DNA of 64,000 nucleotides from Eutrigla gurnardus (Eukaryota; Chordata; Actinopteri; Perciformes; Triglidae). Numbering within the stretch: the first letter of the stretch is position 1; each line of letters starts with the position of its first letter. The stretch is taken from NCBI GenBank assembly GCA_963514095.1, contig OY741277.1, positions 11,186,137-11,250,136 on the forward strand, given 5' to 3'. The notes beneath the pieces were generated by a model. The model ran no database searches. It worked only from the letters and a program-made list of their open reading frames with translations, and had not been told where the DNA came from. Of this stretch, positions 12,035 through 27,589 are shown piece by piece. Both the position numbers and the translations under genes were made by a program.

Positions 12035-13631
12035 TATTTCTGGGGTTTCATTGTAGGATAAAGGATAACAGATAAAGTATGAAGGATATTTTCCGTGTGT
12101 GTGTGTAGATGCGGCATTCATATGCAGAAATCTGTTTATGGAGAGCGTATCCCACCTGTATTCTCACTCAGCAGCTTTACTGGAATATAAGTTTTTATCC
12201 AAAATACTCATGTAAATGACCCCAGCCCTGTCTACATAAAATATGTAAATGCATTAAAGAATAGACGTTAAAAAATTTTTTTGTATGCAATTTTAATAAA
12301 ACAGTCATCAGGGTCCAAAATCTGGATGACAGAAAAGTGAGAAATGATGACCTTCAAGTTCAGCCTCTGTGTGGTTGCCAGGCTCCAGGGGTTTGGTTGT
12401 GTTGAAAGAAACGTCTCCCCTTCTCCCTCAGCTGCTCTCAATGTCGTCCTGATTCACTGCAGCAGAAACAACAACGTGGGGCACCTGAAAAATGAAGAAG
12501 GAGCTGCAGGATCCGAAAGCAGCTGCTTCCTCAGAAGTGGGTGGTGCGATGGCTACCTGCGTTTATGTTGATGGCATTATTGTACATCATTTTCAAATAA
12601 TATCTGGCAATCCGTACCTATTTTCCTGCAACAGAGCACTTTTTCCAATGATATTACTTCCATATAAAATATTCCACAGTGATCTGAGAGCCAGATCAAT
12701 CAATCTGCCCATCCACCTACATTCCTACCTTCTTCCAGCCTACCTGTCTCTCTACTGTATATATCTCCTCCACTTCCTCTCCAGCCTCTCCCATTCTGCC
12801 CTGTTGTCTTTGGCCTCACACCGAGGGACTGGAAGTGTCACCTCATCACAGCAGAGTTCTGTTTCCCTTGGAGGCTGCAGTAGGATGTCTGTTAATCTGA
12901 TCTGAAATCCTCAACCTGGATTTGGCAGCTTCCTACAAACACTGTTGGCTCTCGAACGGCTCTATGAAGTCCTTCTTACAGCGTTGTCTATCTGAGAGAA
13001 AGACTGTCTGTAATAACTCTACAATCAGCCTCAGCAGTGGGTGGCGCCGTGCCAGCTTTTAACCTTCCCTTACTTTGGCTGACTTTGACTGTGGATGCAA
13101 ATAAGGTATTGTGAAATAGACGATTCTCAAATTCCACTCAGCTCCCACAGCGATGTATTTGCATTTCCCGGCAGTCTGATAAAATACACTTGAATGGGCA
13201 ATTTGTCAGTCATATACATGTTATTTCTGCAGAGGAAGTCTATCTGCATGACAGTAACTGGTTAGATTCAGGTGAACGGAATAATAAACAGGCAGCAAGT
13301 TTACGCTCCTCTCTCAAAACCACAACGTGAATGTTTGAGCCTTTTGCTGGCAGCATTTTATTGTTTTATATGTGAGATCGTTGCACCAGGAGATGAGGAT
13401 AGTGATTTAAATTGAGGTGACCTAAGCTGACTGATAATTAAAGGGGGGCGTAGGGAAGTGATGTACTTACACAAAGTTTATTATTTTGTGTTTCTAGGTG
13501 AGCGCTTTTGTAAGTATGTTCAACCACTTGTTGCGGTTTGAATTCAGCCCAAGAGTGAAAGTTCAGTCATATAGTGGTTTGGGAGAGTGTCAGGGTGAAG
13601 GTTTAAAGAAGTCAGTGGAATGTCCTCATAA

Positions 13632-13639
13632 ATGTGTGT

Positions 13640-13717
<78 letters not shown>
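13632..13717. repeat. (TG)n/(GA)n microsatellite
   Basis: About 37 TG copies with one TC interruption near the start, running into GAGAGAGA. Confidence 0.95.
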
Positions 13718-15385
13718 CAGAGAGTAATGCGATGAGTTTGTGTGCAGGACGTGGTATGGCAAGATTAGGACGACATTCTTGAGATCCAACGTGTCTCTTC
13801 TCTTTTGCTCACCTTCTGTCAAAAACATCAGGTGGGTCTCTGGAGAGATGAGCAAACTTTCTTGGAGGAACAGAGAGCGAGGTAGAGAAAGAGGAGCAGA
13901 GAGAGAGAGAGATGAGCAAACTCTTACCAGAATAAATAATGACCGTTTCTGTATAACAGCTAATTTTAGACCGACAGCAACCGGCAGCTTACAAAGCCAC
14001 AGTAAATGGAATTGACTCAGCAGACATGCTTTTGTCATAACAGTGCTCACCGAAACGAACGCATTAATAAAAACACATCAACAGAGATGAATGCAAATTC
14101 CTTAAGAAGTGTTTTTAAATAATCTTAGAGTCACAATCTGCTCCTCACCACCACATTTCAAAACAGTGATTGCATGTCATGACTCAAATCATTGATAGAT
14201 GTTTCAATAAAGGGACTGCTATAATAACTATGACTAAGTTATTCAATTATGCTACATGGCAGTCAAACAGGCCAATGCGTTCCTTCGAGAGGCATGCAAA
14301 CTACAGACTTTCCTCCTAAAACTGTATATAAAATAATTGTTGTTGAATTGATAAGATCAATAAGTAATTTGTCTCTTTAGGCCATCATAAATCCAGTTGC
14401 GATATTCCTTAAAAATACAATTTTCCACCGAAGAAGCTGTTTCCACAAAATAAGTAGATCAGGCCGTGTGTTTTTATCCATATGGATTCCCTTTTATTCT
14501 TAAAATATGTCATGCTGTGTGTTAAATCAAGGAAATTGTACGAGTGTATTTTTCCACCGAGGAGCCACCACAGGAAGAACCGTTTTTAAAGATATATCCT
14601 AAACTTTATACTACCCAACTTCTTCTGGGGAATTCTTGTTTGATTCCTAGGAATTATCTTAAGTTTAAAACAGGAAAAGATATATAGAAACTTTTAAACA
14701 ATATTGTAAAAACAAATCACATGTTGCAGACCAAACGAGCTTTGACTTTATTTGACAGCATTATGGATTTGAGGCTGGTTCCCGTTTGAAATACAGGATT
14801 GGTAACTCTAACCTCTACACTACGGCTGCATGCTATTAATAACATGGCAAATACAGACACACAATAAACTATGAATTACTATGATGTTTAAACAGCTGCT
14901 AAGCTTTTCCTCCACGATACCCAACTAGATGTACAACTTCTGTCCTCTCGTCTCTCCTTCACTCCTCTCCGTCTCCGTCCTAATTCTCTCCTGTACGTTT
15001 GCCTCTTCTTTCATTATCGGGATGAACCATGAACAATATTAACACCTTGATTTACTCATCTTCTCCTCCTCTCTCTTCTCCTCTCGCCTTCGCGCATCAA
15101 CACCCAGTCCTGCATGTGACTTCACTCCTCATCTTCCCCCTCTCTCTCTCGTCATTATCACATCTGCCACTTAGTAAATCAGGGACTGTAAAGTGTATAA
15201 AACACATCATCCAGAAGTTGGCCACCCAAGAAACGCATCCATATACTTTCCCTTTGTTTTCCCATTCAGTTTTTCCTTGCTGTCCCTTTCATTTAATTCT
15301 GCCTATTTATTGTTGCTGCCCCACTTTCTCCCTGCCTGCTTGTCTCACAGTTCGTCTCTCAGTCTCTCTCAACACTGGTGTCTCT

Positions 15386-15388
<3 letters not shown>

Positions 15389-15452
<64 letters not shown>
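15389..15452. repeat. (TC)n microsatellite
   Basis: About 32 uninterrupted TC copies, inside a pyrimidine-rich region from about 14930. Confidence 0.95.
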
Positions 15453-15455
<3 letters not shown>

Positions 15456-16857
15456 ATTCTTATGTCATGTGTTTGTATTGGGCTGCTCTGCACTATTTGA
15501 CATGTATATGGACCAAGATCCTGTGATAGTGTTTACCCAGACAACTCCCTTAATTGGCTGTGTAAATATCCGTATACAATAATTCACAATTCCTGAGGAA
15601 AAGGGGATTAATGAACACAGCTGGAGGTCCGGCTCTCTGCACTTGAAGCAAATGTTTTTTTTAAGAAAACCAATTTCACTATAAGTTGAAACCTGCCTTG
15701 TGTTACCTCACATGAGATTGGAGAAGAGATGCACATGTTGCACATGAGCAGGAAAGGGTGATACATTCACGCACCTTCCCCACTGCAGCTGCTGCAGCTG
15801 ATCAACAAAGACACTGATTTTCATGGGCAAACACAGTGGCGTATCATATTTGCCATGGTGGCCTCCTCTCCGACACACCCTTCCCTCTCACTTTGAACAC
15901 GCCGATAAATCTGCTTTGGTATGATGAAGGTTGACAAGGTTGAGTCAGAATCAGGCCTTGACCACTGAAACACCAACGATAACAAACCTAAATATGTGAA
16001 TTTGGTGACATAAATAACTAAGAACAGCAAAATATTAAATTACAACAAATTGAACAAATTCACAAATTTGCAATCTGTAGAGCACACAACATCCTCTTAT
16101 CGGACAAGGAAAACCTCCCAGAGAAAAAACACTTTTTACAGGGAAAAAAAGAGGAAGGAACCTCAGAGAGAGTAAGTGAGCAGGGATCCCTCTCCCAGCA
16201 TCGACAGAAGTGTCATGTGTACAGAATAAATAACAAAGTTATTAGAATATAGTCAATCCATATGAGAGAAATGACACATGTAATCAGAGCAGTAGAGTAG
16301 TAAGAGTAATGGCAGAAATAATAGTAGAAAATGATTACTACTAAAAATAACAGCAGCAAAGGATATATAAGAATGACAGTAATAATAAAGCAGAAATAGT
16401 AGCATAATAATGATAGAAATGTGACTTATAGTAATAATAGCAGCAGTGGGAGTCGAGCAGGGCCAAGGCAGCAGCCACAACCACGGTCCAGCTGCACCTG
16501 CGAGACGAGAACGCACAAAAACTCAAGAAAGAAATATGGCTCTGTGGTTGAGGAGACAGTAATTAGTGGGCCTCCGCATTTATCATCATGTATTCAGGAA
16601 AAACGTATCTCTAAATATCAAATTTTATATATGTTGTGTGAATGCTGATTCAGCAGTAGAACTATTGTTCTTCTAAAATTATATTCATATTCTTGCATAT
16701 TTTATTTTCCTTACTTTACATTTTTGTTCAACTAACAATCAAGAAAACTTATGTTAAATTCACTGTATATGGATATGTCAAATAATTCATTCTGAATGTA
16801 TAATATAGAAACTCTATGTCTCTTTTCTATCGCTCCATTTCCAAATCCAAGAGGATT

Positions 16858-16950
16858 GTCCAGAGGACAGTGGAGTAACTGTTCGAAAGCTGAGCTCAAA
16901 CCCACGCCGTCGCCAGCGCGACCTCGGCCCGCTGAGCCACAGATCACCTT
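16858..16950 (-). mobile_element. tRNA-like sequence, probably a SINE head
   Basis: On the minus strand, TGTGGCTCAGCGGGCCGAGG resembles an A box and GTGGGTTTGAGCTCAG a B box about 40 bases later, the usual spacing of an internal RNA polymerase III promoter. It does not fold into an obvious intact tRNA, so a degenerate SINE or tRNA relic is more likely. Confidence 0.35.
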
Positions 16951-17144
16951 GTTAGTCTTGATTTCAGATTCTGACCCAAACCTGGAAGTTCCATCTGTGT
17001 GATTCACTCCAAGGTCGACTGAAGGATCAGATTCCCTCCTGGCTTCCTGATGTGTGTGTTCAGGTATATTTTTTAGTGCTTGTTCATGCATAGCATACAT
17101 ACTACATGTGTCTGCATGCGTGCACATGGCTTTGTCTTTGTACA

Positions 17145-17156
17145 TGTGTGTGTGTG

Positions 17157-17196
<40 letters not shown>
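17145..17196. repeat. (TG)n microsatellite
   Basis: Nearly pure TG with one GC interruption. It lies 550 bp left of the CA array in opposite sense, so the two could pair as a large hairpin. Confidence 0.95.
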
Positions 17197-17199
<3 letters not shown>

Positions 17200-17409
17200 A
17201 ACGAGGGCCAGGTATGGGTTGAGGGGAAGGATTGATGGTCCTGGAGGGACTCAGCAGCTGGAACAGAGAACACCAGACAGACGGACGGACGGATGGTGGA
17301 GAGAAACGGGAATAAATCAGACAAGAGAGGAGAAGAGGAAGGTGGCTGGACGTGTGGAGGACGGAGAGAACGAGAGAGACAGCAGAGGATATGAGAGGAA
17401 AGGAGAGAG

Positions 17410-17440
17410 TAGGAGGAGGAGGAGGAGGAGGAAGAGGAGG
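17410..17440. repeat. (GGA)n purine run
   Basis: AGGAGG repeats within a wider purine-rich stretch (about 17300-17460). Confidence 0.9.
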
Positions 17441-17746
17441 GGGATGATTGAAAAAAGAGATTTGTCCAGACAAACAAACTGCAAATTCTTCAGAAATGAT
17501 GTGATGCAAGATTTCAATAATAGCCGAGTAGGCTGCAATATGTGCCGTCATTCAGAAATGCCAGGAGACCATAGGAAATATCATATAATACTAATGTATC
17601 TGACCACAACCATTCTTGACTGTGTGCAGACACAGACAGACATACACACACCTCATACGCCTCTCTCCCTCTTCCTTTCTTCGACTCTCCACTTCTCTTT
17701 TCCTCCTTCTACCGCATCCCTCACTTTCTCTCTCCCTGCCTTCTTG

Positions 17747-18361
<615 letters not shown>

Positions 18362-21300
18362 CACGCTATATGCCTCTCTCTCCTGACCACATCCCCTCCT
18401 CTCTCCTCTCCTCCCAACCTCAGGTCGTGTGGTAATGAGTGTGTGATGGAGCCTCGTGGCTACCAGACTGGCAGAGGTATTTTTAGCACTTCTGGTGGTT
18501 TCCATCACTAAATATGCTCCAACGTCATATTTCAAGACTGAAACCGACCTCAAAGGGAGAAATGGATAGTTTGTTGCAGTTAGTTTAAGCTATTAGACAT
18601 CGTTGTTAAATCTAGCGATTTGTGGATTGACGGGGAGCACCGTAATTGGTGATAACTGAAAAAACAAAAATATGGCCTTGGATTAAAAAAAAAAAAGAAA
18701 GTTGAAAAAAGTAAAGACCTTCATGTGGGGAGAAGTAGAAAGTAAAAGTTACATTACCTCGGTGCTACAGTTACGTACCTTAAGGGGAAATAATGAGTGG
18801 AAATAATCATCACATGCAATCAGTCAAAGCAAAGAATTTTCCTTAATGTGGCAACCATTTTTTATTTTAAACAGATGTAACGCATTGCAGCAGCTGCTGT
18901 AATTCAATTTAACTTGGCATAAGCATTTTACCTGTTTGTCCAGCCATAACATGACACTATACTGTATGTCTTTTCACCTAGAAAGGTGGCAAACAATTAC
19001 CTAATGTTTGATACAACCAGGAGAGACACTTTTAGACGTGACAAGAACTAATAAAAAAAAAGCATAATAGAGAGCAGCTTGGTAGGTTTGGCATTTGTCC
19101 CATTGCTCAGAACCGCAGTCATATGGGAGCAACACTAGTAGCATAATTTCCCTGTATGACGTTGGTGTTATGGAGGAGGGTTTCTTGAGAAAAGACAAAA
19201 ACATGAGGGAATTATATAAAAAAAGAATAACAGTTTTCACAGGTAGGCCTATTGTGTTGCATCGATTGAAAGCCACAAGGCACAAGAGCCACAAGCGTGC
19301 CCAAAAACAACAACAACAAAAATAGTGACCCCACTATGCACCTCACCCAGTTTCTCTGAAACGATGGCTGACCTGACTGTACAGTCTGAGCATGACCTCG
19401 TCTGCTGTTTTTGTTGTAAAATAAATGCTGCCTCAACCATATTTTTTGCTGATAAAGAAGGCTGTCATGCATTGCTCACTTTGTTTCCATAACGACCAGT
19501 CAGCTGCAGGGCCCACTAAACAGTATATTTAACTCTTCAACACTTAACAGAAACTCCCCTAACGCAGCCAATTTGTTCCCATAAGGATCCCTCCACAATC
19601 TTTCCTTCTCTACTTTTTCCATTTTCAGCTGCTTGTTGTCGCCTTAAAACTGTTGGTAGCCTTTTACTGTGAAACCTCAGTGATAAGTCCCTCAATAAAA
19701 AAACAACAGTGAAACTATGGAATTTTGTATTTTTATAAGTTCTTATTTTGAGCATGATTTATAGTTATGGTCAAAGTTGTGAAGGCTAATTGGTAGAGAC
19801 CATGATATTCAAGAAAAAATGCTTATAGGTCTGATGCACAATAATGTTAAAGGAACAGTTTGACTTTTTCTGTAATAGGCTACTTGTATTCACTTTCTTA
19901 TACACAGTTAGATGACAGAATTGATACCATACCAAACACAAAAATGTGTGAGTCAGACGTAACATGCAGAAATGTGCTACGCTCAGTGCAAGTGACAGTA
20001 TAAAAACTTAGTTAAGTTTGTGATGTTTGTGATGTGTTTTTCATACATCCCTCATGTTGTGTATGTTTTACAGTTAATGTGCTTAAGCCTGACCGTGATG
20101 TTTTTCCAAAACCAAACTAGTGTTTCAGGGTAATGAAGTACAGTCCAAAAAGCCTAAAATGTGAAATCAAGATATGCTGAATGTCCATTAAATGTGGTGC
20201 TATGAGATCAAGTTGCTCAAATTTAAGTGTGGTATTGATCTCCTCCTTTAAAAGCAAAGAAAAACATTTCCCAAAACGTTGAACTATCCCTCTAAAGTTA
20301 TCTATTTATCTATTAGTAGATTACCAAACCATAAGTCATTTAAAAAACCAAAGGCTTTCCATTTTCTTTGAAATGAGTGACTGTTTCTATGTAGTAAAAC
20401 TGTCAACAAGTGAATAGAACACCAGCAGCGTTTCTGTTGACTCAATCTACCCGCTCTACGCTCCAACATTTATTGTTTTACAGACCAGAAAAACATAATA
20501 ATGAGGATTACTTGCATGAGAGTCAGTCAAAGCTTTTTGAACAATACATAAAATGTCAAATGACCTACATTTTGAATTCCTTTAAGAAAGAAAGTCAAGC
20601 AATAGAGAAGACATATAAAGCCAAGAATCTACTCCCTCATGTTGCTGTAAGCTTTTCTGTGGCCTGATTAAGTGTCGACTTATCTCAAAATAAAAGTTAT
20701 TTTAAGTGACTCTACTTCAGAGCAAACATTTAGGATGTTTGTCATGGGGAAGAACTAGAACATTCTGCACTGTAAAGTAAAGCCTCTAATTTATGCTGAT
20801 GCGAATATTATTATTTGTTCTTCTGGCAAAAAAAGAAAGAGGTTGCTGAGTGATTGATGGCTCGCAGCAATCTTACTCTTTCTTTCATTTGAAGGCTTCC
20901 ACGTTTTTTTGCATGAGTGCTCCATCTTCTCCACCTTTATTTCTGTTGGCGGGCCTGTCTCATTCTCCCTGAACATCCTCCCTCTCTCACAAGGAGGTTC
21001 ATTGTCCATAGAGGAGAAGGTTGGTTTATTGTCCGTACAGAGACAAGTGGCAGAAGCACATTCCATAACTTATTGCAACATGAAATCCCATCACTACACA
21101 TCTGCCAGGGTGCGTTTGCACTGGTTGACTGCTGGGGTCAAACTCACTTTAAATCTGGACAAGTGTAAACAGAAGCTGCTCTTTCTGTTCACTAGATGTT
21201 TTCACTGTTTTCCTAACAGAGTCACATTCTTGTAACAACAACATCATCATCACATTCGCAACCATTCCCACCCACTTCCATGGGACCGAAGACACAATAC

Positions 21301-21426
21301 ACTGACAGAAAGCACTTCTGATTACTTGAGTTTGTGCAGGAGTCTGTAGTTCTTCTGAGTCATAGGCCTTCTGGGAAAAAGAGTTCTGAAAGCTCTAATC
21401 CATTCCACTTATTCCACAGCTTTATG

Positions 21427-21503
<77 letters not shown>
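21427..21503. repeat. (TG)n microsatellite
   Basis: About 38 pure TG copies. Confidence 0.95.
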
Positions 21504-21507
<4 letters not shown>

Positions 21508-22319
21508 GACTACATGACAATGTTTCGTGGCCTAGAAAAGTAATAAAGCCTCGTAAAATAAATTAACTCATATGTCAAGTAAATGCACACAGTATGCTGC
21601 CCAAACTCATCCATCCTGTGTGAGGTTGATGTTGATGCACTGCTGAAATATACAGGAGCAACATTATTATATATTGGAACCATACTATCCAGCACAATGT
21701 TGGAGGTACACATCAGAGATACAATGAGCAATGTTTGGTCCAATTTGTAATTTAATATTTTACAAATGCAACAAAAGCTGCTGAAATGGCAAAATAAGTA
21801 TGACTTTCTAGGGAGTTTTTTTTTTTTTTTTTTTTCTCATCCAAAAGGTATTTTTCATTTCAGCCTTCCTTTGCGGTGTAGTTAATAGTTGCGGTAGGGT
21901 TTCATTAATGTGTACATTGGCTGCCTACATCAAGATATTCGGGTTTAAATTGAGGTATTCGTATTATTATTATATGAAAATAATGTTGTGCATTTATTTT
22001 GGCAGAGAAACTAAAGACAAGGAGTACTGCACGAGACTGTGCTGTCAGGATAGAATCATGACCCCAATTTAATTCAAGCTGCATCTCCGTAACCAGACTG
22101 TTGTTCCTAACGCTGGCCACCTCTAGTATCTTTAATGATTATGATGGGATCAAACACACCCAGGACACAGTCCTTCACCCAGGAGTCCACTGTTCGTGTC
22201 CTTTGTGAAACCAAATATCAACATTAACTTATCTTAAAGTACTTACACATGTTAAATTACATAAGGTTAAATTACATTATATAAACCTACCGCACATCGC
22301 TAGTGTACTAGCCTAAGTG

Positions 22320-22590
22320 AAATGTATTTTTATACTTGGAGTATTTTGCTCAAGAACACTTTGACGTGCGGACATTGGGATAAAGAAGTGTCCTTGGGCA
22401 ATATACTGAATCCCAAGTTAAGCTAATGTAACAAATGTACTTATGAGCTCAGATTAGAATAGTCAAACAGATCTAAGGGTCTGATGTTCTGCCTATTGAT
22501 GGCTGTTGCTGGGAGCACTTTGGGTTCCGTGACTTGCCAAAGGACACTTCCACATGTGGACAGAAGAAGGCCAAGCCTGTGATTAAACAA
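22320..22590 (+). mobile_element. SINE-derived debris
   Basis: Contains fish-SINE phrases GCTCAAGAACACTTTGACGTG and GTGTCCTTGGGCAATATACTG near 22350-22415, and TTCCGTGACTTGCCAAAGGACACTT..ACATGTGGACAG near 22528-22563. These are typical mid-portions of tRNA-derived SINEs in teleosts. Ends and target duplications were not resolved; there may be two nested fragments. Confidence 0.45.
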
Positions 22591-25500
22591 AATAACCCGT
22601 CTTCAACAAGAAATGGTTTAACATGAACACAATGTCAGGCTGAATTACTGAAAAGAGACAAAATTACCAGGTACAAGTAGGTTACATCATCAGTCTGTAA
22701 TGTGTGAGCCATCGGTTTGAAACTATGTGGATCAATTCTACTGCCGAAGGAATACCAAGTTTATGCATGAGCCTCTGGGGGTTGTCCTCCCTTTTTTCAG
22801 CCAGAGTTGCTCTTGTTTAGGGAAGCCCAATGTGCTCTGACCTCCGCCCTGACCACAAAACCCTGCAGTAACTGCCTGGGTAAACTGCTCGTGGAAGTGG
22901 CAACAAATCCGTGGCACCCATTCCACAGGGCGTATCCTGCACATCCAGCTCTCTGCTGCTAGTTTGGTATATCTTCTTCCTCACATACAGTATGCGTCAT
23001 CTACTATATCATCCCAAAGTGAGCTTTGCAAAGTAAACAGACTGCAGAGTAACTGACAAAACCATCAGATCAAATCTTTGGCAACCGCCGACTTTCTCCG
23101 GGCAGGATTATAAATTGCTGATTTTCTTGGATTTCTCAATCCTTTGTGTCTTCTATGCTTTGGTGGGCTACACTCGGCCTCTTTGAATGATCAATCAACT
23201 GCCGTTATTCCAAGCATGAATTGATTTGATGAGTTGTCTGAGTGTATCTTCTTTGGATCAGCTACCCAGCTCTTTATGTTGCTATTAGAACATTTTTTGG
23301 AAATGATGTAGAGGATTTGTCTTTAGAAATTATTCTTGGTCTTTAGCTCTTCAATAATATATTTTTCCATGGTCAATGATAGTACTGTGAGACCATTGAA
23401 ATGTCTCCTGATGCCATTTTAATACAGACAGAGGGACATTGAACTTTGTCATATTTGTCTTTTTCCCAGTAACTTCATATTTATCCTGATTTTGACTTTT
23501 ATTTCCATAAAAATGTTTTACAGCCACAACACTCACAGCTGTAGCCTATTCCCACCAAATTGATATTAAATAACTAACTCTGAAATCAGATACGGTACTA
23601 ACCTGAACCTGTCTTACCTGTTGGCACACTATCTTGACCAAACAAATCTGTTCACTTTGTGTCCATGACTAATGTATCTCATATAAATGCACACAGGAAT
23701 CTGGACTCGCTAAAGAGAAAATGGCTGGACGCCAGGTTAACACTCCAATACTGAAGAAAAGTAACCTCTCCATAGGGACAAAGACAACTGATCCATGACT
23801 AAGCTTCAAGTGTTATTAGTCCTGTAAAATGACCAAGACAGCAGAGTGAGAATCACTCATTCACTCAGAATGTGCAGACTGTCCTGTATGTTAAATTTCC
23901 AACCGCACTCCTTTGACTGATGCCCCTTTTTCCACTTGAGCCACCGCCAGTGTACAATCCTGCTCACATTAAAAAAAACAAAAAAAAAACATTGCCCATA
24001 CTAATTCAGTTCTATACTTAAAAATGAGAGATTCTGATTTGCTACCTAGGCCAAAGGGGTTTGCACAAATAAACTCTGGTAACTGGGACACCGGCCTCAT
24101 GCCTTTAAGCTATTCAACATGCTACAGATATTCAGGAGATTTCATTCAGCTTGTTTATATACCTCTTTTGCGGTTTGGGTTCATAAAAAACATTTCAAAT
24201 TCACGACGTATTGTTAAGTACTTTTATTCAGGGTGATGTGTCTTCAAAAAAGTGTAAATAATGTACATTTACTCATGCTATGAGGCAATGAAAACAAGAG
24301 TTTGGTGCTGCAATGTTTATATACAGAGTAGTTGACACAGACACGCAAGGCTGGAGGTTTAAAATACAAAATGAATGTAGAATTGTAGCTGGAACTTCTG
24401 GAGTGAAACCTGCTGCAGAGAATCAATCATCCAGCAAGGCACTGACCCCAGACACAGAGCCACGGTCGAGGCAGAGCCCAAACCTCAGCTGAGCTCAGAA
24501 TGTAGACGAGGCCTTGACAATTTCATTTCGATCATTTTTCAGTGAGATAGACCTCGGGGCAATTTTGTGCTGTAAGAAAAGATTGGGCTAAAATTGCTGT
24601 GTGGAGAGGTGCAAAGCCGAGATTATTCAACACAGGCTCACAGCTGTAAATGCTACTAACTTTCTCATCACTTTCAGATAGTAGAATATTTTGGCTGAAG
24701 TGTTTATGCAACCATTTTACTCTGCATTACATATAACTGCCTGCAGCTGTCAGGGAGCAACTACAACTGTCACAACAAATGCAAGACTTTAAGTTGAAAT
24801 AATCAATATTTCCTTCTACTGACAATTGACCCAATGTGTAAATCTCAGAGAGATCACTCATTAGAACAATAAAAAAAAGTTTCCCTCAGCTCTTTTGAAC
24901 ATTTTAGCATCTCTAAGAAAAACAAAACAATGAGGTTTTAGTTTATAGGGCCACAAATCCATTCTCATCAACCTCGTTTCCAATGGCAGGCAGCTGTTTT
25001 TAACTTGAGTCGGCCAGTCACAGACACGAAAGCCACAGTCACATCAAGGATCTGTTTGAAATTGTAGACTAACATATGATACTGAATATGACGTAAAGTT
25101 GAGTCGGGAGTTTGTTACAACCACATAATATATGTGGATTTTGTGGACCCAGGAAATGTATACTAGATAGGCAAGCATTTCTGCGTAAGACACACTCTCT
25201 TCCTACCGTCCAACGGCCGAATGTTCTGGCACCAGCAGCAACAGAGTGCATAGAAATGGGAAAATCCCACTTATGAAAAATATTGAATGCTAAAATATAC
25301 TTAAATATATACTTAATAATAATTATAATAAAACTGGAAACTATTAAATTGTATGGAAGAGGACATGCTGATTTTCATGTGATTAACAAGTTTAATCCGG
25401 TAGCTCGGACCAGTAATGACTGATACAGTCAGGTGATGCATAGAAGACATAGAGTTTTAGTAGTAGAGTTTGCAGTATACGTACTGATAGAGTATATAGT

Positions 25501-26419
25501 ATGCAGTACAGTATGCAAGTTTGTTAGCAAGTAGCTGAACAAAGAGGAGCATTTATCGGTGGAGATCAAAGCAGAACTAAAAGTCAAGTGAATGCTGGAC
25601 TTTATATGTGGTGGCTTTGTTAAGGATTGCAAACGTTGAATATTAGGACATCTGATAACTCTCTTTGTTGACATGCAGTACATTTTTATCACTGGCATTC
25701 TTACGCCATCAAACAGTAGCTTAGATCTAAGCGAAGAGTTCAGTAGCTGAACTGCTTTTTATCGTCTCCGGGAAGAATATTTTCCTCGGTGAGGCTACAA
25801 TAAACAGTGAGCTACCTTGACATTGTTGATTCTGCCCTGTCCCCTTTTTTATCGTCTCCAGACCAGAACCAGTCAAAGGATATACACTTAACAAATCTGT
25901 GGGGCCGGGGTTGCATTTGTAGTCAATGAGATTCATGTGGAGCATATTGTTGTTGTTATGAGCGTTGGAGGCCGTCCAGCTGCCTACAGAGCAAGAAATG
26001 TACAGGATCATATGGTCAAAAATCACGGCGCTGTTGCTCCGCACAGTTCAAACCAACGTCTCTCTCCCTCTCTCTCTCTCTCGCTCACACAAGCACACGA
26101 GACAAATCTCGCACATAAACAAATGGATGCACACACAAATCACCCCCACTCGCTCATGCACACACAATTAATGCCGACATAAATCAACTGCCCAATTTTT
26201 TTTTTTTGTTGGAGCGTGGAACAACTTTTTCAGAAATTCCACAAAATGATCTGCAGTAATTTATGGTGTGTTTTCCACCGAGGGGAGCGATACCGGGTTC
26301 TGGGCTGTAAACGTTGCTCTGCCATGTTTATTTTCATTTCATTTTGTTCTGCCTCTACTAACACTTTACCTTGGTGATTTAAGGAGGCTAAGAGTGGTTT
26401 TGGACTACAACCAGCTGAC

Positions 26420-26421
<2 letters not shown>

Positions 26422-26486
<65 letters not shown>
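26422..26486. repeat. (TG)n microsatellite
   Basis: About 32 pure TG copies. Confidence 0.95.
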
Positions 26487-26487
<1 letters not shown>

Positions 26488-27589
26488 TTCATGTGCATGT
26501 CCTCTAAAGCAACCGATTCATCTTCGGTTCTACTTTGTTACTGTCTCTTCTATGTTTGTAAGGTGGGACAGAACAGCTTCACTAGCTGTGCAGGTGTGCA
26601 CCTGTCATCTCACCGTTGGCTGTTTGACCTACAGTGGATTGGTCAAATGTTCTTGATTTGTTGAATACTATTAAAATATATATTTTCCAGCTCTGAATTC
26701 TATCCTCATGCAGTGTTCTTTCCCCCTTTCACTATTTGTATTATTTACAACTTACAGAGCACCTGACGTGTAGCTTATATAGACATTGAATAGCTTATTT
26801 TACTGATGGTCATTGCACATTGCAGCGGGACAGTGTATGTGGGGTGTGTGTTCATGGTAATGAAGAACATAGCATCCAGTACAACAGTGTGGCTCACTGA
26901 TGGTGCTCACTATGGACTTGTTGTCCACTCATTGTTTTGTTTTTCATACAATTTGTTGACAACAATAAAAAGATTAAGCGACATATCCTTTAATTTAAAA
27001 CACAAGGCACAGTTATGTTTTAGATCATGATTAATGGCTGAACGGTTGGTTCTCACATCTTGTGGTATACTGTGTGAAGACGACATGGCTGCTGACTGAC
27101 TTGCAGTCCCACTCAGGACTTTTGCTCGGTTCAACAGGTAGAAGAAAGAGTTCATTAATCTCACACACTGTATGCTGCCAGCTGCCACTCAGTCCGTCAG
27201 TAATAGTCACTCATCAGTCAGCCACTCCATCCTTCATTCTGTCAGCCACGTTAGCCAGCCTGTCAGCGCCAAACTAGTCCATCAGCTAGCCAGTTAACCA
27301 AACAATCGAGGAGAAAAAAAACCAGCCAGTCAGTCAAATCATGCCGGTTAAGACTAGTTTTCCTTTCGGAAATCTGATTAAGCACGAAATAGAAAGCGAG
27401 AGAAACAAGAGGCTACATCAACCGTGTGTGGAGCGTACACGCACGCAAATGTGTGTGAGTGAAGGGAGGAAGATATGTATCTCTGTGTGTGTGTGTGTGT
27501 GTGTGTGTAGGCAGATCCCGGAGTTATTTTCTGTAATACCCCCAGTTTCATTTCAGGTTTGGTTTGTGTCCAGGTGGTTGGCTTTAATG

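Larger units (their letters stand above)
12035..16857. other. Non-coding with microsatellites
   Basis: No exon is supported. Contains the TG and TC arrays and a pyrimidine-rich zone around 14930-15450. A patch of TAAT-rich degenerate repeats lies near 16280-16440. Confidence 0.6.
18362..27589. other. Non-coding, SINE debris and microsatellites
   Basis: AT-rich with frequent stops. Apart from the listed SINE pieces and two TG arrays I see a T21-type run near 21819, a cryptic CAGTCAGC-rich patch near 27170-27330, and no exon. Confidence 0.6.
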